Positions 38,614-43,668 of a stretch of DNA of 43,668 nt are shown piece after piece. This DNA is from Clostridia bacterium (GTDB lineage: Bacteria; Bacillota; Clostridia; TANB77; CAG-508), in assembly GCA_017934475.1 (NCBI GenBank), contig JAGBJN010000011.1, forward strand, positions 1 through 43,668. Direction: 5' to 3'. The notes under the pieces are model-generated. The model did not search any database. It worked only from the letters and a program-made list of their open reading frames with translations, and was not told where the DNA came from. Both the position numbers and the translations under genes were made by a program. Numbering within the stretch: position 1 is the stretch's first letter; each line of letters begins with the position of its first letter.

Positions 38614-39987
38614 ATGGATAAATCACTAGAGTATATTGAATATAGAAAAAAATATAATACATTTTATTATAATAGTTATTCTGTAACAGAAGACAATGAA
38701 GCAATATATTTAGAATTTGAATTTGAGATAAAAGATTTAACTACATTTCATCCAAAATTAAAAATTCTAAAAAAAGATATGAAATTTAAAGATATAAATA
38801 GTAAATATTCAAAAAATATGGTATTTCATATTGGTTTAATAGAATTAATAAGCTACTGGAAAGTTACATGTAGTCCAAATGTTGTCATAAAATGTGGAAA
38901 AATAGATGAAGAACAAATTGAATGGTGGAAAAAACTTTATTTTTATGGACTTGGAGAATTATTCTATACAAATAATATAAAGACAAATATTCAAGAATTT
39001 ATGAATATAGAATGTGAAGAAAGTGCAGAAAAGATAGTGTATGACAAAATAGAAGATGAATCAGATGGATATATAGTTCCAATAGGTGGAGGAAAAGACT
39101 CAGTTGTAACTTTAGAAACATTAAAGATAGACAAGAAAAAAGACTATTGTTTAATAATAAATCCAAAGCCAGTTACTTTAGGATGTGCTGAAATTGCTGG
39201 ATTAGAAAATAATAATATAATAGAAATCTATAGAACAATAGATCAAAAATTAATAGAATTAAATGCCAAAGGATTTATAAATGGCCATACACCATTTTCA
39301 GCAATGCTTGCATTTGTCTCATATTTTGTAGCATATTTACTTGGAAAAAAATATATAGCACTTTCAAATGAAAATAGTGCAAATGAATCAAATGTAGTAG
39401 GGGAAAAAGTAAATCATCAATATTCAAAAAGTTTCGAGTTTGAGTGTGATTTTTTAAATTATTCTAATAAATATTTAAAAACACCTGTAAAATATTTTAG
39501 TTTTTTAAGACCATTAAACGAATTACAAATAGCAAAAATATTTTCAAAACATGAAAAATATCATACAACATTTAAAAGTTGTAATGTTGGAAGTAAAACA
39601 CTTCCATGGAAATGGTGCTGTAATTGTGCAAAATGTTTATTTGCATATATTATACTTAGCCCATTTTTATATAAAGAAAAAATAGTAAATATTTTTGGAG
39701 AAGATATGTATCAAAATGAAAGTTTATTAAATACATTTATTGAGCTTACAGGCAATGGGGATAATAAACCATTTGATTGTGTAGGTACATATGAAGAAGT
39801 AAATTTTGCTATTAGTAAAACAATAGAAAATATAGAAAAAGAAAATAGAGAATTGCCATATTTATTAAAATATTATAAAAATACATTTAAACTTGTAGAT
39901 ACAAGTGTGGATATCACAAAACTATATAATGAAGAAAACAATTTAACAGAAGAACAAAATGAATTGCTAAGAAAAGAGGTTTTATAA
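38614..39987 (+). CDS. murL: UDP-MurNAc-L-Ala-L-Glu epimerase MurL
   Basis: 457 residues. The nucleotide-binding motif VPIGGGKDSVVTLE has GGGKDS at 158-163, and SNENSANESNV (251-261) and the Cys cluster C323, C335, C336, C338, C341 (WKWCCNCAKC) complete the MurL pattern. MurL was described in Xanthomonas: it epimerises the terminal L-Glu of UDP-MurNAc-L-Ala-L-Glu to D-Glu in an ATP-dependent reaction, replacing glutamate racemase. The next gene, 2 nt away, is the matching ligase MurD2, the same pairing as in Xanthomonas. AAAGGAG is about 14 nt upstream of the only ATG, a rather long spacing. Confidence 0.9.
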   Translation: MDKSLEYIEYRKKYNTFYYNSYSVTEDNEAIYLEFEFEIKDLTTFHPKLKILKKDMKFKDINSKYSKNMVFHIGLIELISYWKVTCSPNVVIKCGKIDEEQIEWWKKLYFYGLGELFYTNNIKTNIQEFMNIECEESAEKIVYDKIEDESDGYIVPIGGGKDSVVTLETLKIDKKKDYCLIINPKPVTLGCAEIAGLENNNIIEIYRTIDQKLIELNAKGFINGHTPFSAMLAFVSYFVAYLLGKKYIALSNENSANESNVVGEKVNHQYSKSFEFECDFLNYSNKYLKTPVKYFSFLRPLNELQIAKIFSKHEKYHTTFKSCNVGSKTLPWKWCCNCAKCLFAYIILSPFLYKEKIVNIFGEDMYQNESLLNTFIELTGNGDNKPFDCVGTYEEVNFAISKTIENIEKENRELPYLLKYYKNTFKLVDTSVDITKLYNEENNLTEEQNELLRKEVL

Positions 39988-39989
39988 TA

Positions 39990-41324
39990 GTGATACAAGA
40001 TTTAGTAAATTATTTTAAAGGTAAAAAAATACTAATATTAGGGTTTGGAAGAGAAGGACAGTCAACATATAAAGTAATTAGAGAATATTTACCAGAGCAA
40101 AAAATATTTATTGCAGATTTAAAAGAGAATTTTGAAATTAATTTTGAAATTCTTAAAGAAGAAAAAAATGCAGAATATATAAGTGGAAAAGGTTATTTAG
40201 ATAATTTAAATAATTATGATATTATAATGAAGTCACCAGGAATTTCATTTGTGGGAGTTGAAGTTGATAAAGAAAAAATCAAATCACAGCTAGAACTATT
40301 ACTAGAATTTTTTAATATATTTACAATTGGGGTAACTGGAACAAAAGGTAAAAGTACGACTAGTTCATTAATTTATAAAGTACTAAAAGACCAAAATATT
40401 GATACAATGCTTCTTGGAAATATAGGAATACCAGTATTTGATTTTATTGATGATATAAAAGAAAATCAAAAAATAGTATTAGAGATGTCATCACATCAAC
40501 TTGAGTTTATGAAGAATTCTCCAAATATCTCAATACTTACAAATATATTTCCAGAACATTTAGATCATTATGAATCATTTGAAAAATACGCAGAAGCAAA
40601 ATGCAACATATTTAAATATCAAAAAGAAGAAGATTCGTTTATATATAATATAGATAATGAGAATTCTGTAAATTTTGTTAAAGATGTAAAATCTAATAAG
40701 TATACAGTAAGTTTAAGAGATAGTGAAGCAGATGTTTATTTAAAAGATGGTAAAGTATATTTTGAAAATGAAGTAATATATAGTAAAGATGAACCAAGAA
40801 AATTACTTGGAGATTATAATTTAAACAATATAATGTATGTTTTAGTAGTTTCAAAAATACTAAATTTAGATTTAAATAAAACAATAAAAAGTATAAGTGA
40901 GTTTGAAACACTTCCTCATAGACTAGAATTTGTCGGAAAATATAATGATATTTCATATTACGATAATTCAATTGCAACAATTCCGGCAGCAACAATAGAA
41001 GCAGTAAAAGCTTTGAAAAGTGTTGATACATTAATTATAGGTGGAATGGATAGAGGAGTGGACTATACAGATTTAATAAACTTTTTAAATAAAAGTGTTG
41101 TTAGAAATATAATTTGTATGCCAATAACAGGACATGATATAGCAAAAAAAATAACAAATCAAAATACATATAATGTAGAAAACTTATTTGATGCAGTAAA
41201 AATAGCAAAAGAAGTAACAAAAAAAGAAGGAATATGTTTGCTTTCACCAGCAGCTGCTAGTTATGGATTTTTCAAAAACTTTGAAGAAAGAGGAGATATG
41301 TTCCAAAAATATGTTAAGGAATAA
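39990..41324 (+). CDS. murD2: UDP-MurNAc-L-alanine--L-glutamate ligase MurD2
   Basis: 444 residues, GTG start 2 nt after murL. Mur-ligase fold in order: N-terminal Rossmann domain (KILILGFGREGQSTYKVI), P-loop GTKGKSTT (117-124), the central-domain EMSSHQLEFM and NIFPEHLDHYESFEKYAEAK, and the C-terminal domain with LPHRLEFVG, YYDNSIATIPAAT and LLSPAAASYGFFKNFEERGDMF. On its own it would be called MurD; the tight operon with MurL identifies it as MurD2, which adds L-Glu rather than D-Glu to UDP-MurNAc-L-Ala. A normal murD is not in the window. Confidence 0.87.
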   Translation: MIQDLVNYFKGKKILILGFGREGQSTYKVIREYLPEQKIFIADLKENFEINFEILKEEKNAEYISGKGYLDNLNNYDIIMKSPGISFVGVEVDKEKIKSQLELLLEFFNIFTIGVTGTKGKSTTSSLIYKVLKDQNIDTMLLGNIGIPVFDFIDDIKENQKIVLEMSSHQLEFMKNSPNISILTNIFPEHLDHYESFEKYAEAKCNIFKYQKEEDSFIYNIDNENSVNFVKDVKSNKYTVSLRDSEADVYLKDGKVYFENEVIYSKDEPRKLLGDYNLNNIMYVLVVSKILNLDLNKTIKSISEFETLPHRLEFVGKYNDISYYDNSIATIPAATIEAVKALKSVDTLIIGGMDRGVDYTDLINFLNKSVVRNIICMPITGHDIAKKITNQNTYNVENLFDAVKIAKEVTKKEGICLLSPAAASYGFFKNFEERGDMFQKYVKE

Positions 41325-41347
41325 AAAAATAAAATAATAAAAAAATA

Positions 41348-41397
41348 AATCCCTATAGATAAGCATAAGATTAAATAACTTATCTATGGGGGTTTTT
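41348..41397 (+). terminator. Terminator after murL-murD2, overlapping the next ribosome site
   Basis: A stem of about 16 bp with two G-U pairs (about 41349-41364 with 41380-41395). Its 3' arm contains GGGGG, the only Shine-Dalgarno-like sequence of the gene starting at 41400, followed by five T. Confidence 0.7.
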
Positions 41398-41399
41398 AT

Positions 41400-41609
41400 A
41401 TGTTTTTTATTTTTAATAAATCTAAAATTTGTTCATATTTAGTATCAGTGGGAACTGTAGCAGTTTTACTAGTTATGGGATTTTATATATCAGAAAATAA
41501 TGAAACAATGCAAACTTCATCTAATATAGTGCAAGATTCATTAAATAATATTGAAAATAATATTACAAATGAGGCGAAAGACAATATAAATAATGCAATA
41601 CAAAAATAA
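41400..41609 (+). CDS. Small membrane protein, 69 residues
   Basis: A short basic N-terminus (MFFIFNKSKICS) precedes one membrane helix, YLVSVGTVAVLLVMGFYI, and an Asn/Glu-rich external or cytosolic tail (SENNETMQTSSNIVQDSLNNIENNITNEAK). No family recognised. The ATG is 7 nt after GGGGG, which is buried in the hairpin at 41348-41397, so translation may be limited. Moderate confidence that it is a gene: length, composition and site are acceptable, but no conserved motif supports it. Confidence 0.55.
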   Translation: MFFIFNKSKICSYLVSVGTVAVLLVMGFYISENNETMQTSSNIVQDSLNNIENNITNEAKDNINNAIQK

Positions 41610-41634
41610 AATTTAAAAAAATAAACTTTTTATG

Positions 41635-41663
41635 TAGACAAAAATGGAAAATAGTGGTATAAT
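41635..41663 (+). promoter_or_regulatory. Promoter of the SSB-like gene
   Basis: TAGACA, 17 nt, TATAAT. Confidence 0.75.
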
Positions 41664-41744
41664 TGTAATTGTAGTTAAACATTCTAAAAGATAAACTAAA
41701 AGAATAAAATACAATAGATAAACAAATAAGGGGAGGAAAAGAAA

Positions 41745-42434
41745 TTGAATACAAATTATTCAGAGAATAATCAACTAGTTTTAGTTGGAAAAGTAACAAG
41801 TGATAAAAGATTTAGTCACGAAATTTATGGAGAAAAATTTTATGTTTTTGACTTAAGTGTTCCACGTTTAAGTGGTAATGCAGACATTATTCCAATAACA
41901 ATATCAGAAAGATTACTTTTAGAAGAAGATTTAGATATTGGAAAAAATATTACTATTGAAGGACAATTCCGTTCATACAATAGTTATGAAAATGAAAAAA
42001 ACAGATTAGTACTTACAGTATTTGCAAAAGAAGTTAAATTCTTAGAAGGTGAAGAAGAATTTAAACCATCAAAAGAAAATGTTTCAAATGAAGTTACATT
42101 AGATGGTTACATTTGTAAAAAACCAATTTACAGAAAAACACCTTTTGGAAGAGAAATTGCAGATATATTACTTGCAGTAAATAGAGCATACAACAAATCA
42201 GACTATATTCCTTGTATAGCATGGGGAAGAAATGCTAGATTTAGTGAAAACATACCAGTAGGAACTGAAGTAAGAATAGTTGGTAGAGTTCAATCAAGAC
42301 AATATGAGAAAAAATATGAAGATGGAACATCAGAAATAAAAGTTGCTTACGAAGTTTCAGTAGCAAGTTTAGAAGTAGTAAATGCAGATATAGATGAAGA
42401 AAATAAAGAAGAAAATGAAGAACAAGCAATGTAA
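41745..42434 (+). CDS. SSB-like protein with two OB folds
   Basis: 229 residues with TTG start 7 nt after GGGGAGG. Two single-strand-binding-type OB domains in tandem: about 8-105 (NQLVLVGKVTSDKRFSHEIYGEKFYVFDLSVPR..DIIPITI) and about 112-215 (NEVTLDGYICKKPIYRKTPFGREIADILLAVNRAY...YIPCIAWGRNARF...VGTEVRIVGRVQSRQY). The second is the canonical SSB/PriB pattern. A short acidic tail (DIDEENKEENEEQAM) replaces the DDIPF tip that recruits repair proteins in true SSB. It is therefore probably an accessory SSB; the main ssb near rpsF/rpsR would be elsewhere. Cytosolic, binds ssDNA. Confidence 0.87.
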   Translation: MNTNYSENNQLVLVGKVTSDKRFSHEIYGEKFYVFDLSVPRLSGNADIIPITISERLLLEEDLDIGKNITIEGQFRSYNSYENEKNRLVLTVFAKEVKFLEGEEEFKPSKENVSNEVTLDGYICKKPIYRKTPFGREIADILLAVNRAYNKSDYIPCIAWGRNARFSENIPVGTEVRIVGRVQSRQYEKKYEDGTSEIKVAYEVSVASLEVVNADIDEENKEENEEQAM

Positions 42435-42449
42435 TTAAGAAGATAAAGG

Positions 42450-42477
42450 AAAAAGAATAGTAGTAACTATTCTTTTT
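42450..42477 (+). terminator. Terminator after the SSB-like gene
   Basis: 12-bp stem AAAAAGAATAGT/ACTATTCTTTTT, loop AGTA. Confidence 0.92.
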
Positions 42478-42479
42478 TC

Positions 42480-42509
42480 TTGACAGGAAAGAATAATATG
42501 ATGTACTAT
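42480..42509 (+). promoter_or_regulatory. Promoter of the Thr/Asn-repeat membrane protein
   Basis: TTGACA, 18 nt, TACTAT (42504-42509). Confidence 0.6.
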
Positions 42510-42540
42510 ATTATTATAAAAATAGTATGAGGAGGAAAAA

Positions 42541-43425
42541 ATGGAAGAAGAAAAAGTTGTAAAAAAAGAAAGTAATTTTGTATGGGGAATTCTAGGCTTT
42601 TTTATTCCTTTAGCAGGATTAATTTTATTCTTTGTATGGAAAAAGGATAAACCACAAAGAGCAAAGGCAGCAATAATTGGATTTATTATATATATTATAT
42701 TTGCTGTGGTATTTACATTGTTTGCAGCAATAATTATTGCAATAGTTACGGTGACTGCAGGAAGCTTAGAAAGTACAAGTAAGCCAAGTGATTATAGTTA
42801 TACAAGCCTTAATTACTATGATTCAAAGAAAACAAATAATAATTCAACAAGTGTAAGCACAAATACAACAAATACAAATACAAATACAATAAATACAAAT
42901 ACAATAAGCACAAACACAACAAATACAAATACAATAAATACAAATACAACAAAAACAAACACAACAAGTACAAACACAACAAGTACAAATACAACAAATA
43001 CAAATACAACAAGTACAAATACTCAAAGAGTTGGAGATGATAAATTTGGATATATAACAGTTCCAAGTAACTGGTATAGATTTATTGATCCAGATGCAAC
43101 AAGTACATTACAATATTCATATGCAAATGTATACATTGTAACACTTTATGCTAGAGATAAGTCAGAAGTTTCAGCACGTGGTTATGCAGCAAGTACAATG
43201 TACAATATGAAACAAGAAGGAGCAGAAAATGTTACTGGAGCAACAGTAACATTAGGAAAATATACTGCATATCAAGTTTATGGTTACTACAGAAGTGAAA
43301 ATTTATGGCTAGTTTGTTGGCACTTTGAAGCAGAAGATGGTAAAACTCATTATATTTCTATGGAAGGACCAGATGCATCAAGTGAATACTTTAAAATTCC
43401 AGAAACATTTTCACTAAAAAAATAA
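42541..43425 (+). CDS. Membrane protein with Thr/Asn-repeat stalk and extracellular domain
   Basis: 294 residues. Two membrane helices near the N-terminus (about 12-33, FVWGILGFFIPLAGLILFFVW, and 43-73) are followed by a stalk of about 70 residues made almost only of Thr and Asn (NTTNTNTNT type, about 100-160). A globular outer domain of about 130 residues follows (FGYITVPSNWYRFIDPDATSTLQYSYANVYIVTLYARDKS ... KYTAYQVYGYYRSENLWLVCWHFE ... YFKIPETFSL), resembling secreted domains of unknown function with a beta-rich fold. AGGAGG is 5 nt before the ATG. The repeats use a few codons only, so stalk length may vary between strains. Confidence 0.82.
   Translation: MEEEKVVKKESNFVWGILGFFIPLAGLILFFVWKKDKPQRAKAAIIGFIIYIIFAVVFTLFAAIIIAIVTVTAGSLESTSKPSDYSYTSLNYYDSKKTNNNSTSVSTNTTNTNTNTINTNTISTNTTNTNTINTNTTKTNTTSTNTTSTNTTNTNTTSTNTQRVGDDKFGYITVPSNWYRFIDPDATSTLQYSYANVYIVTLYARDKSEVSARGYAASTMYNMKQEGAENVTGATVTLGKYTAYQVYGYYRSENLWLVCWHFEAEDGKTHYISMEGPDASSEYFKIPETFSLKK
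42857..43023 (+). repeat. Thr/Asn-coding short tandem repeat
   Basis: Degenerate repeats of ACAAATACA, ACAACA and AGTACAAACACA in register with the reading frame. It encodes the stalk of the membrane protein at 42541-43425 and is prone to slippage. Confidence 0.88.
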
Positions 43426-43506
43426 ATTTACTTAATATTTCTTATTTATTTGAATATAATAAACATAGAAAATTAATAACAATGAGTGTTATTAGATTAA
43501 TATAAT

Positions 43507-43548
43507 AAAAACACATTCGTACTAAAGAACAGTAGAATGTGTTTTTTT
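43507..43548 (+). terminator. Terminator after the Thr/Asn-repeat protein
   Basis: 12-bp stem AAAAACACATTC/GAATGTGTTTTT, with an inner TACT/AGTA pairing and an 11-nt unpaired core; T-tract. Confidence 0.9.
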
Positions 43549-43567
43549 ATGAAATCGGTAAAAAATA

Positions 43568-43597
43568 TTGACAAAATTCGATAAAAAAATATATGAT
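43568..43597 (+). promoter_or_regulatory. Promoter of the gene cut at the window end
   Basis: TTGACA, 18 nt, TATGAT. Confidence 0.7.
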
Positions 43598-43635
43598 TAA
43601 AGAGTAAAATTTAATAATTTTTTAGGAGGTGAAAA

Positions 43636-43668
43636 ATGAAGAAAAAGGTTATATTAACATTAGTGTTA
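43636..43668 (+). CDS. Start of a protein with a likely signal peptide (cut off)
   Basis: TTAGGAGGTGAAAA precedes the ATG, an excellent ribosome site. The eleven visible residues, MKKKVILTLVL, are a basic n-region followed by a hydrophobic core, as in a secretion signal. Nothing more can be said before the window ends. Confidence 0.7.
   Translation, partial: MKKKVILTLVL

Noticed and set aside
42857-43023. CRISPR-like array
   Set aside because: The repeats are short, in frame and coding for Thr/Asn, with no unique spacers and no cas genes nearby.

Overview
The window is one contig from a very AT-rich (roughly 30% GC), spore-forming member of the Clostridia. The evidence is the gene content: zinc-type ribosomal protein L28, DnaG next to RpoD, MurT/GatD, a CarD-like regulator, sortases, and two sporulation genes (a SpoVM micro-gene and YlbJ). 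Genes sit on both strands, and many convergent pairs share one bidirectional hairpin terminator. No prophage, insertion sequence or CRISPR array is visible. Most of the window is housekeeping chromosome with small accessory cassettes between core genes. The genus cannot be named from sequence alone, but an uncultured gut-type lineage would fit.

Layout. 1-2.6 kb: a cut-off surface protein with Ig-like repeats and an IPNTG-type sorting signal, endonuclease III, a 49-codon hydrophobic gene plus spoVM, and rpmB. 2.7-3.9 kb: a large structured non-coding RNA followed by a four-helix membrane protein; the pair matches OLE RNA with OapA. 3.9-8 kb: ruvA-rarA, SPFH/NfeD, and two small unknown genes of much higher GC. 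8-11.7 kb: mtaB, a compact convergent antisense-RNA/micro-ORF locus, and an AlaRS lacking its C-terminal domain. 11.7-18.7 kb: HD-GYP, HIT, two sortases, CarD-like, dnaG-rpoD. 18.8-23.6 kb: epimerase, ribbon-helix-helix protein, an OB-fold membrane protein, an SOS-type orphan gene, tRNA-Met, ylbJ and two small genes. 23.7-32 kb: mfd, an RNA methyltransferase, yvcK, a RhuM-Fic fusion and aspS. 32-33.8 kb: a paralogous pair of unknown genes, another small gene, and a RelE/ParE-type toxin-antitoxin pair. 33.9-41.3 kb: murT-gatD, a cysteine desulfurase, a Cys-rich protein, and murL-murD2. 41.4-43.7 kb: small membrane proteins, a two-OB SSB-like protein, and the start of a secreted protein.

How the genes work together. 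Cell-wall synthesis is the main metabolic theme. murL-murD2 encodes the alternative route in which L-Glu is ligated to UDP-MurNAc-L-Ala and epimerised afterwards, and MurT-GatD would then amidate that D-Glu, but here GatD has lost its catalytic Cys and His. The sortases and sorting-signal protein concern surface anchoring. DNA repair and replication (nth, ruvA, rarA, mfd, dnaG, SSB) is the second theme. The most unusual items are the OLE-OapA pair, the par-like convergent RNA locus at 9.4-9.7 kb, and one SOS-box promoter plus leader shared by two unrelated accessory genes (20.8 and 29.1 kb).
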